Of a stretch of DNA of 64,000 bases, positions 48,901-57,300 are shown piece by piece. This stretch comes from Diadema setosum (lineage: Eukaryota > Echinodermata > Echinoidea > Diadematoida > Diadematidae). The stretch spans positions 12,009,846 to 12,073,845 of the forward strand of contig NC_092706.1 in assembly GCF_964275005.1 (NCBI RefSeq). The letters are read 5' to 3'. Made by a program: the position numbers and the translations under genes. How positions within the stretch are numbered: position 1 is the stretch's first letter; each line of letters starts with the position of its first letter. The notes under the pieces are model-generated. The model ran no database searches, had not been told where the DNA came from, and was given only the letters and a program-made list of their open reading frames with translations.

Positions 48901-49582
48901 AAGGTCATGGGTTTCCCACAATTTCCTGATAAAATTCCTCCATAAACCTTCGTAAGGTACACAGCACATCCCGTTTTGGTAAGCGATGGCTCAACAACAT
49001 TACCATGAAACTTCTCTTCATATTTTCAATGTCCTGTGGCATGAAAACCCAGCAAAGTGGCAAGTGATGTGACTGCTAGAAGTGATAAGCCCTCAGATAG
49101 GGAATAAATCATGAAGCTTAAAGCAACTAGGAAGTTTTTGTCAGACAAATGTGATTTCAGGGAAGATGTTGTCCCGATATGTATTCATTGTGCAGCAGAT
49201 GGTTGTTCATTTTTATTTTTGAATTATACAGACATGCAAAAGATGGCCAAAATTTAGAATCCTTCCAAGGCAAGATGCTCTCGTGTGCGGTCAAACATGT
49301 AATATGGTAATTGTAATGGGATCATATCGTAAGCACTGTTTTGTTTTGTTTTGTTTTTTAAAGTGAAAACTATGTTTCTTTGTTTATATATCGCAGCCTC
49401 TCCCAACGCCAGCACCGTACACGCCCCCCAGTCCTTCCCCCATGGACCAGCTGATCGAGATGGGATTCGGAAACCGGAGCAGGAACCAGGAGCTCCTGGA
49501 GAAGCACAACGACAACGTCTCGATGTGCGTCCAGGACCTCCTGCAGGCCGAGGATAACGACTGGCACAACAATCGGCACTAG
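28508..49582 (+). CDS. NBR1: NBR1 selective autophagy receptor, complete gene of 18 coding exons
   Basis: Exons: 28508-28609, 32184-32246, 34496-34514, 35822-35946, 36845-37135, 38380-38560, 39536-39608, 40436-40621, 42601-42852, 43540-43669, 44046-44318, 44930-45173, 45750-45953, 46308-46450, 46910-47557, 47985-48118, 48639-48735, 49397-49582. They join in frame to 3351 nt, 1116 residues plus TAG (human NBR1 966 aa). Domain order: PB1 (1-100), Pro-rich linker, ZZ finger (264-310), charged helix (347-405), FW domain (432-560), LIR (DYCVVPL, Tyr near 732), Ser/Thr/Pro-rich linker, amphipathic J-type helix (1023-1055) and UBA (about 1071-1108). Family role: a cytosolic receptor that links ubiquitinated cargo to ATG8 proteins on the phagophore, self-assembling or joining p62 through PB1. 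The start follows an in-frame TAG (28502-28504). A second ATG at 28514 has the better context. Confidence 0.97.
28610..32183. repeat. NBR1 intron 1 with local duplications and simple repeats
   Basis: It contains local copies of TAGTAATGGTGGTGTTGAAAA at about 29853, 29940 and 29992, the outer two followed by GGATCACATTAAGATT. A C-tract lies near 30076-30091. An AG run followed by a TG run lies at about 30927-30981. Otherwise unique. No RNA gene recognised. Confidence 0.6.
32184..32246 (+). CDS. NBR1: NBR1 exon 2, PB1 acidic motif
   Basis: Residues 35-55, LKCSFDVDDI then VFYVDEEEDQ. The acidic cluster matches the OPCA-type acidic surface of PB1 that pairs with a basic PB1 face such as that of p62. 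Acceptor tttgcag, donor CAG|gtaagc. Confidence 0.94.
32739..32830. mobile_element. Tiny foldback element M in NBR1 intron 2
   Basis: TTAACCCGTTGAGGACGAG at one end and CGCAACGGGTTAA at the other enclose about 92 bp. TTAA at both ends. No coding capacity. Confidence 0.55.
33219..33912. mobile_element. MITE family G in NBR1 intron 2
   Basis: Terminal inverted repeats built on TGCATCACAAAAC and AAAAAGTC at the left (TATGTGACTCTGCATCACAA) and GACTTTTTGTTTTGTGATGC at the right, 694 bp. No open frame of note. Confidence 0.8.
34001..34164. mobile_element. MITE family I in NBR1 intron 2
   Basis: CAGGGGCAGATCCAGGA at the left and CTGGATCGCCCACTG at the right are inverted ends. The body has a C-tract and GTGCGCCCGGTG. 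This 'GGGGCGGATCCAG' family is common in animals. About 164 bp. Confidence 0.75.
34496..34514 (+). CDS. NBR1: NBR1 exon 3, 19-nt microexon in PB1
   Basis: Encodes IALDSQ plus one base, equivalent to human VSINSQ. Only 19 nt between tttag and gtaagt. Required for frame between exons 2 and 4, and completes a Glu codon. Confidence 0.9.
34515..35821. other. NBR1 intron 3, nothing notable
   Basis: Unique AT-rich sequence with many TACA/TGTA-rich short words around 34840-34990. No element, gene or RNA supported. Confidence 0.45.
35822..35946 (+). CDS. NBR1: NBR1 exon 4, end of PB1
   Basis: Residues 62-103, EEYDEAKKVSARCQNVLRLR, corresponding to the last PB1 helix and strand. An acidic and Ser tail follows. 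A MITE begins only 19 bp after the donor. Confidence 0.95.
35965..36212. mobile_element. MITE family H, directly after NBR1 exon 4
   Basis: AATACTGTATACGCCATATA and AAATATTCGGCGTATACAAT are inverted ends. The inner part has paired GGTAAATTCGC and AAATTTGCGAAAATAAAAACC words. About 248 bp, starting 19 bp after the exon 4 donor. Confidence 0.75.
36845..37135 (+). CDS. NBR1: NBR1 exon 5, Pro-rich linker
   Basis: Residues 104-200. Low complexity, with PPAPTPAPPPRPKVPPR and a basic helix KKAVAELKQM. Its donor GAG|gttggc is the weakest in the gene and lies 7 bp from a MITE. Phase 0 to exon 6 supports its use. Confidence 0.88.
37143..37487. mobile_element. MITE family A, copy 5, abutting NBR1 exon 5
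   Basis: TTAAAGGGATGGTACAG to CTATAGGATCCCTTTAA, 345 bp, with the AGTGTGGGTCCCACACTT centre intact and part of the left arm missing. It starts 7 bp past the exon 5 boundary. Confidence 0.88.
37488..38379. other. NBR1 intron 5 remainder, nothing notable
   Basis: Unique AT-rich sequence ending in a normal acceptor. A short TG-rich run lies at about 38290-38310. Confidence 0.45.
38380..38560 (+). CDS. NBR1: NBR1 exon 6, helix and Ser/Pro linker
   Basis: Residues 201-261. It opens LIDQIVKGVLEGL, an amphipathic helix, then a Ser/Pro-rich linker to the ZZ finger. Acceptor cttttag, donor A|gtgagt. Confidence 0.9.
38561..39535. other. NBR1 intron 6
   Basis: It contains a C-tract followed by a purine-rich run (about 38868-38926). 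Otherwise unique, no supported feature. Confidence 0.45.
39536..39608 (+). CDS. NBR1: NBR1 exon 7, first half of ZZ zinc finger
   Basis: Residues 261-285. DHIGISCARCKSPISGVRYKC, with the first three zinc-binding Cys (about 270, 273 and 284). Human has the same DHIG start. Confidence 0.96.
39888..40035. mobile_element. MITE family D, copy 2, in NBR1 intron 7
   Basis: GGGGCATTTCATGAAGCATT at the left, CTTAATGAAATGCCCCCC at the right. It contains the TTATAAGCTACTGAAATCCT block in the orientation opposite to copy 1. Ends in a C-tract. Confidence 0.78.
40436..40621 (+). CDS. NBR1: NBR1 exon 8, second half of ZZ finger
   Basis: Residues 285-347. GHCIAFDLCEECE and HDRNHVFLK supply the remaining Cys and His ligands (about 287, 293, 296, 303, 307), so the finger is complete. 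A conserved linker, SPVWAYK, follows. Confidence 0.96.
40867..41266. mobile_element. MITE family C, complete, in NBR1 intron 8
   Basis: TTAAAGGGAACCCAAACC and GGTTCGGGTTCCCTTTAA, then mirrored AGCAATGTGG/CCACATTGC and ACAATATAAAGAAAATA/TATTTTCTTTATATTGT. A 400-bp palindrome with TTAA ends. Confidence 0.88.
41725..41902. mobile_element. Foldback MITE O in NBR1 intron 8
   Basis: ACAAATGATGCAC, GTGGATC and GAGAATTG on the left recur inverted on the right (CAATTCTCACTGATCCAC, then GTGCATCATTTGTG). The full length of about 178 bp folds back. Confidence 0.72.
42090..42360 (-). mobile_element. Possible non-LTR retroelement 3' end in NBR1 intron 8
   Basis: Read on the minus strand, unique sequence with GGCTGCCCAACCTGGTGCAC ends GAAAGCCAAATAAAATACTA and then runs into ACT and AAT simple repeats. 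AATAAA followed by a microsatellite tail suggests a LINE or SINE end. No reverse-transcriptase segment is present. Confidence 0.35.
42601..42852 (+). CDS. NBR1: NBR1 exon 9, charged coiled-coil-like helix
   Basis: Residues 347-431. Lys, Glu and Arg-rich (KARKEALAELKRKYREEKRR), with strong helix and coiled-coil character, between ZZ and FW as in other NBR1 proteins. A Thr-rich end follows. Confidence 0.92.
42853..43539. other. NBR1 intron 9, nothing notable
   Basis: Unique AT-rich sequence; AAATAAATAAAT near 43074-43084. No element recognised. Confidence 0.45.
43540..43669 (+). CDS. NBR1: NBR1 exon 10, first part of FW domain
   Basis: Residues 431-474. KFDATFVRDGNLPDGT, then KSWIMLNSGNIKW with two of the conserved Trp. 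The acceptor is a tandem AAGCAG, so starts at 43537 or 43540 are both in frame. Confidence 0.96.
44046..44318 (+). CDS. NBR1: NBR1 exon 11, rest of FW domain
   Basis: Residues 475-565. LKYLWGDIKI, SHWRLTQKGEQFGHRVWCNV, with the remaining Trp residues. A long minus-strand open frame over this exon is antisense. Confidence 0.97.
44930..45173 (+). CDS. NBR1: NBR1 exon 12, acidic Ser-rich linker
   Basis: Residues 566-647, disordered. TAQDVLSFEMLSINDDRD resembles the conserved short segment between FW and LIR, and SFEML could be a second LIR-like site. Donor G|gtgagc. Confidence 0.9.
45750..45953 (+). CDS. NBR1: NBR1 exon 13, linker
   Basis: Residues 647-715, disordered and acidic, with CISPVPQLDEKLLSRR. 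Joined by phase 1 on both sides, with good splice sites (ttttag, gtaagc). Confidence 0.88.
46308..46450 (+). CDS. NBR1: NBR1 exon 14, LIR motif
   Basis: Residues 715-762. SDSDILDDYCVVPLPDCFD then PTKPL aligns with human SSEDYIIILPECFD then TSRPL, the ATG8-binding LIR. An in-frame alternative acceptor at 46279-46280 would add nine residues before the acidic run. Confidence 0.95.
46451..46909. other. NBR1 intron 14, nothing notable
   Basis: Unique AT-rich sequence. No element recognised. Confidence 0.45.
46910..47557 (+). CDS. NBR1: NBR1 exon 15, long Ser/Thr/Pro-rich linker
   Basis: Residues 763-978, largest exon. It includes PPLVRLPSYEESQAEVE, a PPxY-like Leu-Pro-Ser-Tyr element, and a long acidic and Thr/Pro-rich disordered tail. 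Largely accounts for the protein being longer than human NBR1. Confidence 0.9.
47985..48118 (+). CDS. NBR1: NBR1 exon 16, acidic linker
   Basis: Residues 979-1023. AEEFHDAQDTPNDAADDD, strongly acidic, immediately before the amphipathic helix. Acceptor cttgcag, donor GG|gtaatg. Confidence 0.9.
48226..48350 (-). mobile_element. Truncated inverted copy of the 15-kb pearl/HINE-like element
   Basis: Reverse complement of a core unit of 15091-16160. Shared words are AAGTTAAGGAATCTTAAAAA, AAAAGTGATAGAGCTTTGTA and GACTGCAGTTTCAAG. It directly precedes the half MITE at 48351. Confidence 0.75.
48351..48550. mobile_element. MITE family A, copy 6, right half only
   Basis: TGTTTTTGGATATATCTTGG to GATACCATCCCTTTAA matches the right arm of family A. 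The left arm is absent and replaced by the fragment at 48226-48350. In NBR1 intron 16. Confidence 0.82.
48639..48735 (+). CDS. NBR1: NBR1 exon 17, amphipathic J-type helix
   Basis: Residues 1023-1055. YTAARAVEVAGSVVRHAFDS is an Ala/Val-faced helix with no helix breaker. It corresponds in position to the J domain of human NBR1 that binds membranes next to UBA. Confidence 0.92.
48736..49396. other. NBR1 intron 17
   Basis: Mostly unique. The part around 48850-48930 (GGATAGCATGCAGTGGTAATGCATTGCC, then GGTCATGGGTTTCCCAC) faintly recalls a decayed tRNA-derived SINE and partly resembles 53495-53620, but no intact promoter boxes are visible. Confidence 0.3.
49397..49582 (+). CDS. NBR1: NBR1 exon 18, UBA domain and stop
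   Basis: Residues 1056-1116. A Pro-rich lead, then MDQLIEMGFGNRSRNQELL with the MGF ubiquitin-binding loop, and NVSMCVQDLLQ as the last UBA helix. TAG at 49580-49582. Confidence 0.97.
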   Translation, partial: PLPTPAPYTPPSPSPMDQLIEMGFGNRSRNQELLEKHNDNVSMCVQDLLQAEDNDWHNNRH

Positions 49583-52500
49583 GACGAATTACATCCGGGA
49601 AGTCTGGACGCTGTGTGTGTAGTCCAGCACGTCACGCCAGCATCGACTGCAATCTTGAAATCACTGCTCGTAGGCTAACAGGTCATTGTCCAGGATCTGA
49701 ACTTGTGACATTGTAGACAAAAAGAGTGAAGGCTCAGCTTGTTTATAATCTGCTGTCTCATCACATTGAGGCGATCAATTTGTGTACCACTTGAAAAGTT
49801 TGTGCTAAATGCTCGTGCATATAAGTCAGAATATTTTCCACTATGGACTCATGGGAAATGAATTGATGGTCGGAAAGCTCGTGACAGCATTACCTATAAA
49901 TGATCCCTCCTCACTAAATACATTATAATACCCTGACTGCTACTTCGGCAATTAAGACTTGCAATTATATGATGAATTCAAATTTTATTGAGAGATGCAT
50001 AGTGATAGCAGGGAACGAGAAAGGAGACGGTTTGTCGGAGCCTCTTCTGTGCTGAGTTCACCTTTTTCTTTCTCTGTACTTTTATTTCTGCTGTCTTTAG
50101 TGACCTGCGTGAAAGATATCGCAAGAAAACAGACATTATTTGTATCTAATTTGTGACTACACGGTTAATGCATTATAGTTAGTTTGTGTTTCTTTGTTTG
50201 TTTGTTTTTTTAGCTTGGTATGAATTATTACAGGTTTTTAATGTGAATCTGAATAGCAGTTGGAATTACCGGAAGGATAGTCCTTTGGTAGAGTTGGTCA
50301 CCAAAATTGCAGATTCTGCTCAGTTCATTAAAGGGACTAGTAAGTTTAAAACCATTCACTTGTGTTAATCCGATTTGAAAGACAGAACAAAACAAAAAAC
50401 ATGAATGGACTCTACATATTAAATGTATGTAATGTTATGGCAAGGAAATGGAATCCAGCAAACATGAATATGGCTTGTAGCCATATCAAACACAAATGTG
50501 TATAATGTTTGTATTTCATAATTATTCAATTTTAGCTTGTGTGTATTTACAAATGCTTTAGTTTTACTTTTCACCGTGCACTCATGTGCAGTGTGAAATA
50601 GTTATCTTTTGTGGTATTTTACTTTAGAAACTCAACATTAGAGGCACAGGAGATGGTTGTATAATTCTGTTGGTTTAAAATAGAGTGTGTGCACGCACAT
50701 ATAAACTGTGATGACAACCAATTCACTGTCATTTGCGGTGAAAAAAAGAAAAAAAGAAAAAAAAAACAAGATATTTGAGCTTGTTTCACATCAATTGCCC
50801 TCTGGTCTTCATCTTTCATTTCGTTTCTAATATTTTGAGTGTATACTTACTACATGTTACAACCGTATGTCTGCAACCGTGGAAGCATGCGTAGCCAATC
50901 ATCAGTCTAAATGGACACCGCCTGGCTTGAGATTACATAAGATTAAGATTCCCCCTGAATACTGCCCAAGCATGAAAACGTAGTTCGCTCGTGATCGTTC
51001 ATGTTGCTAGAAATTGGAAATTGGATGTAAATTTGCAGCTGTGCAATAGTTCTCTGTCAATTGAAAGATATGTAAATATGATATGCACCACTCTCAAATA
51101 CTGGCTTGGTACATGTGAGTGCCGCCTTCCTGACATACCACTTGGTACCAGCCGTGTAATTTTCAACTACAAACACAACAGAAATCCTCCTTGGTACCTG
51201 TGTATTTTGTGTGTGTGAGTGTGTTCAATTGAGGGAAATGTCATTTTCTTGGAACTTCGCATTCAATCTTTGTATTTCTGTTAATGTTCTTCCTTTATTT
51301 TTTAAGTTATTCTAGAAACCTTTCAGAGATGACGATATGGATAGGCGAGATTGTTTCAAATTCTTTTACAGTAAAAAAAAAACAAACAAAAAAGAATTGC
51401 TCATTCCTTTGTATATCCTTTGTAATATGGGAGGTTATGGGTTGCAAGTTATTTTGCAGGTTATATAGGTTTTCTTACCAAATATTTTTGCAGCTCCTGA
51501 TCATATTGTCCTTGAAGAAGCAACCTACAGAAGTTGCCACTTTCCAACCTTTTATTTTTGTTTATGGATGTGTGTGTTTGAACTAGTATACTGTTGTTGT
51601 GTGCATACATAACAATTGATGAACTTTATAATAATACCTGAACTAAGAAACTATCATAATATTATTAGAGGAGAAGTCACATACTACTTTGTAAAAGTGA
51701 TATATAATGCTGAGTATATGTGACTGAATGTTAGTAAATATCATCCTCCCGTTGTAAAATGGGACAATCCACAAACCTTGTAGAGAAATCCCAAAACCCT
51801 CTATGCCTCCATCTTTGGTTTTCTGGAATGTTCGAAACTCGCCACATGTGGGGATGAATCTGTATGAAGCCCTCATCGACATGTATTGCAGGCATTTATT
51901 TTCACGGACGAATCCCTCCGTCAATCTCCAGTAGAAGCCAACAAAATTTGTGCTGTAGATGATGCATCTTGAATTGATTGGGTAGAGGTGTTAACTAAAG
52001 TGTATGTTACAAATGGATGTACTGTGGCTATGTATTATGGAGGTCTGTCAATTCAAAAGGAAGTGTTATCACCGTAATAACCAATGAACAGCTGTGTAAA
52101 TAGACAAAAATGATAGAGATTATTATCGTTTATTATCACACAAATTATTATTGAATCCTGTACAAGTCGAAATTGCTATATTTTTGTGGGCAAAAAAAAA
52201 AAGTGAAGCTGTCTGTATATTGCACATTTGAACATGATTTAGATCGAAAAGGAAATATTTGGCTGAGTATCTTTGTGTAGAGAGCAGAGAGTAAGATAAT
52301 CAAGTTGATTTGCGTGACTGTACACATACATCAACCTGTGTGTGTATGTGTGCATATGTGTGTGTGTGTCCGTATGCTTTACTCACATGACTGAACGCAT
52401 GTATTTACAATGTTTTTGCGTAAATATATTTCACACTATAGTCACCGTGTAAACCCTGTCGCTTCATTATCTTGAAGAGTTCATTGGCTTTCGTTCAGGA

Positions 52501-54330
52501 TATGACCTTTGCCCTTTGAAATGACAAAATAGTTTACCATTGAGAAATTACCGGGAGCACTGATTTCAAACTTCTTCTATCTGTATGCTGGCCAGTACAA
52601 TGACTGGAGCGAATGCTTTCATATAAATTTCGTATTTGAAGCATTATAGAATCGTAGAGGAGTTGACATCCATGCTCATTTTTTCACTTTGTAATACATT
52701 TTAAAAGCAGTTATACATCCATATTAGTGTTACACATGTTTATGTTTCCTTGTATTACTGGGTTTCTGTTTCTGTTACAGTTTGTTTTAAGTTATCCAGA
52801 TGTAAACATGAAGCTATTTGTTGTTTGTCATACTTTAAGCTCTCATGATACATCAGTGGTTCGGGTTTACCATATTTCTACCTTTTTAAGTCAGAATGGT
52901 AGGCTAGCCAAAATGTTCCTCTGTCACAAAGCGAAAATTGAGGAAACCTTTTGTTGGAGAGTACTGAAGTTCACAAATCAAACATCGTCGTAAGTTCTGC
53001 TTGAGTGACGGAATGGTAGCATCGCACTTAAATGTTAAGCTTGTAGATAATAAAAGAGAGAGAGGGAATCGGAAGTAGAGAGACAGAGAGAGAGAGAGTG
53101 AGAGCGAGCATGGATGTAAATGAATAGAGCTTCAGTAACTAATTATGAACATGTACATATTTATAAACTCTATGTGAAACTTAGAGTAATTGCATATCAA
53201 AATTGAGCATGATATATATATTGAACTGTGTGTGGAGTGCTACGTTACCTGTGCTGGTGGTATAGACATGTTGCGTCTATTGAGGTGGGATAAAAGCGGC
53301 CCTCTGTTGATTGGACGAAAAAAGAAAGAAAAATAAAAGGTGACCCACTCAACAGAAAAAGAGGAATTGATAGACAGTTTAGCTGTAGGGAAATGTACTG
53401 CCGGCCTGTCAACGCAAAGCACTATCAATGTACTTATCATCTTAAACCATCCAGTCTTCAAGAATATGTGTTAGGAGAAGTGTTGGGGGGAGGGGGGTAG
53501 TGGCACAGTGGATTGAGATGATAGCATGCCATGGTGAAGGATTATGCTAGACGAACATTCAATGGTCAAATAAGGCTGACATTACAGTATGCCCTCTGTA
53601 ATTTCCCATAATGTTTGATGAAAACCAGTATAAAATGTTTCAGTGCACAGAAATGCAAGTTTACTGGAATATAGTGTAAAAGAATACAAGAAGTGATGTC
53701 ATGCACTAACGGTATTCACGAAAATGTGAAGTGTTATAAAAAGAACAAGTCATGTTAGAAGCCCCAATTGGAAGTATATATAAATGTACGACTACATATT
53801 ATTTCTAGCTCTCTCCCCCTCTACTACTAAGTATACAGCTTTTGCTTTTCATATACTCTCTGTATAATTTACATTCAGTTTTTGGCACAGGGACTGAACA
53901 TGTACTACATGTGAGAAAATGCACAGCAGAGTGTGCTTTTTCAGTAGGTAATGCCAATTACCTTCAATCTCTTCAATCCATTCACAAAAATTATATCCTG
54001 TCAAGTCAGTGGGATTTTTGTTTTATTTGCAGAGGAAAGAAAGTGAATGGAGACTTTAAAATGCGGATGGACGTGTCGGTCACATATCAGCTAAACAGTG
54101 GTACAAGTCAATCAAAATTTAATGATATAAAGAAGCTACGGACAGTTCATTCCAGTGCCAGTCACGTTTTTACTTTGTTCCTGAAAGAAACTGTACCAAT
54201 ATTGCGTGAAACAATGGCTCTTAACCCTAACTGCCCATCATGACAAGCTCAGACGGTCAATGAAAAGCTTGAACGATTTTAGATGCCCGTGATATGACTT
54301 GCTTGTCAACAATAAAATGCATTTGATAAG
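49583..54330 (+). other. NBR1: Long 3' flank and probable 3' UTR of NBR1
   Basis: T-rich, without splice-linked exons. AATAAA signals occur at about 53048, 53333 and 54311; the last is followed by a T/G-rich stretch and is a fair candidate for a distal end. A GA run lies near 53055-53105. Open frames inside (for example 53842-54243) lack protein-like composition. Confidence 0.45.
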
Positions 54331-57300
54331 GTACAGCGATTTCAGTCTGCCTTTTTGACCCCTATGTGCCCAGAGAGCTGTAAGACTAGTGTGAAAAGGC
54401 CTTGCACAATTAAAAAAATAGTGATCAAATTATCTCATGGAATGCCATCATGTCAATCTTTTAACAAGTGAGAAAGAGAAAAATGATGGTAAATACAAGG
54501 CTTATTCATGTGTGTAGTGTAACACAGTGAAGGGTAAAAACGCTACAACTACTGGTGGTCGTAGAAGCAATTGATTATTGACTGTGAGTACACATGATTG
54601 TAACACTCCATCAAAGTTCATATGATCTTGGCCTCATGTTGCGCATGGCTTTATGCGTGACGAGTCATAGATCAAGCGGAACGAATGAACTTTGTTTTTG
54701 TTGACTCGAGAGAGTTCACGATCTTATCAAAGAGTGATCAGGTGCGCAATGAGAGTCAAGAAGTTACAGGGTTAACCCTTACAAAACCACTGGCAATTAC
54801 TGTGCTGCGGGATCTCAATAGCATGTGAATGGGTGGTCCTCAGTGGGTTAAACCAGCAATTGATGCTTACTGTATTGTCATGGATGCTTTGTAGATGTGA
54901 GTGGCTGTGGAAATGAGTGATGTAACATGTCAGTAACTAATGCTGAATGGGAACAATAAAACTAATAAAATACAAGAAACTCTACACAGTCTGTTTCAGA
55001 AGTTGTTTTCCATCTGTGTATTCATCTTGAGAGCCTGATAAAAGGAATGAGCAAGCAATAGGAGAGTGGTGTGTAATGTATTCAAATTTAATGCGCGACT
55101 GCAGAACAAAGGGTTTCCATAGCAACCAGAAAGTTTGTCTTGCCTTGTCATACTTGGTAGTAACACATAATAGCAACGCAAAGTGTAACAGGTGCATGTT
55201 TCAACACATGCTTTACCAAAAGAAAAAAGTTACTAACCATGTATGGGTATTTAAAATTACTCCCATCACCTAATAACCTAATAACCTTCTATGCAGAGCT
55301 TGACGGCGGGCACCAAATGGCTTAATAGCTGTACATGTTACTTTTTGTGTCTTACTGATCAAATCCTGGTGAAAGTTTTAATGCAACAATAGGTTATACA
55401 TGTGTAGTATATATACCAAAGTAGGCTGTATAATAATGATGGCTCGGTCACAGTAAGTTCATATTAATGTATAGTTTGTTTGTTTTCTTCTTCTTCTTTT
55501 TCTTCTTCTTTTTTATTACATAAAATTTGGCAACCTACATCATCATTCTGGTCTTATCTTCTATCCGTTCTCCGTTTCTTTTTCACAAACACTGATTACT
55601 CGGGGCTTACAGCCAAACAAGCTAGCTTTCATGTAGGTCCCGTCATACTTCTCTTTGATCAACCCCATTTCGATTTCGATTTTGACCAGTTATCATTACA
55701 TGTAATTACTGTGTTATCACCTTGTATATTGTTTGTTTTCTGCACATTGTTCACAAGGTAAAAGAACTTGTCTGGTTTCTGTTGTAATGTTCATAAATGA
55801 GAAGTATGAAAATAAATGAATTGAAAAAATTGAAAAAAAATACATAAGCATTTTCATAAATTTGAATGATATACGTTGCCAAACCTGCTTGTTGATTTTG
55901 AATAGCAACAGAGTAAATATGGCATCTGCTATGAAAAGGTTGCATCTTTCTACCCCAAGGCAACGTGCAGTGAGGTGATGATCGTTCAGCTGTGACCAAT
56001 TTAGCTGTATCTGTCGCTTGATATAGTGTCATCACGGAGGTTGGTGCATCATGAGGATGACAGTTTTGAAGGAGGATGTAGGCGTTTGGTTGTCCTTGAC
56101 ATATCTTTTGGGATTGGCTAGGTACAGACCCATGTCCCACACATACTCTTGTTATGTCCCATTGTTTACAAATGTCCCATTGTCCCATTGTTTATGACAT
56201 TCATCAGGACTTCTTACTTTACAAAAAACAAAACAAAACAACAACAACCACAACAATGCCAAGCATACAACTGTAGGGATGTGTATGCTAAAATTATAAA
56301 CTGTTTCAAAAGATGTGTTAGATTGATAGAGTGGGATTTCATTACAAACCACTACCAGTATGAATGTATTTTTTTCTGAAACAATATTATTGTTACCATA
56401 CATCATTATTTGAACAAAAATGAATTTATAATATACCCTGAAATGTTCCCTGAGAAAGAGGCGGGTGGAAGTGGAGGAAAGAGAAAAATCAAGAATGGAG
56501 GGGAAGACAGGAGATAGAAAGGGGAATAAATGGGGTGATTACAAATCCGATCCTGATTCAATTACTTTTAATACTTGTGATTAAAATACTTTTGATTAAA
56601 ACAATTCTAATACATTTGATTGAAATACTTTTAATTCTTATGCTTTGTTTAATACGATGCACAAAACACACAACAAACAAACAAAAATCCATATTACATA
56701 CTGATGAAGGTCTTAGTAAAGTATCCCTATTTTGTGTAGCGCTATCTTAGAGGGGGCCCTGCCAATAAGTAGGCTATTATTGTTATGTGTCCACTTTGAC
56801 ACATAGATCAAGAAGGTATAGAGGATATATCCTCCAGGGATGTAAACGTCAGCATGCAGGGGTTGTTCCGTGTGGATCTTCTGTTTAAAAGTCCAGCGCC
56901 TACATCCATGATACCTTGAAAAGTGCCTCTGCCCTGAGTATTGAAAGATCGATCTGGGAAACATTTTGAAGAATTAAAGCCCATCCTCCCAATCGAATGT
57001 CTGTGATGTATTGATTGGTTACCGGTAAACACTGTCTGGGGTTGGCAGATTTGGGTAGGGAGCAATATTATGAGTTCAGAGAAATAGCTTAGGCACCTGA
57101 AACCGTCGGAGAATCAATCATTAGGAAATTGATAGTTTCTAAGAAAAAGAGTTTAGGATCGAGAGGGATAAGTAGCATTGCAAAAATCAATCTTCGTGTC
57201 GGTTTGACATGGACCTCCTCTCCTGATACAAATACCCAATTATAATTTCCCTCTACGGTTTCTTTTTTAACTGTGTTAGAAACATCGTACTAACTATTGT

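Noticed and set aside
48840-48960. tRNA-derived SINE or tRNA gene
   Set aside because: Only vague resemblance; no intact A and B boxes and no cloverleaf. No convincing tRNA gene was found in the window.
53842-54243. 133-codon open frame downstream of NBR1
   Set aside because: No recognised domain, AT-rich composition typical of the surrounding 3' flank, no splice context.
55751-56188. Minus-strand 145-codon open frame
   Set aside because: Composition is uneven, ending in a Phe/Ile-rich AT tail; no family recognised and no supporting splice sites.
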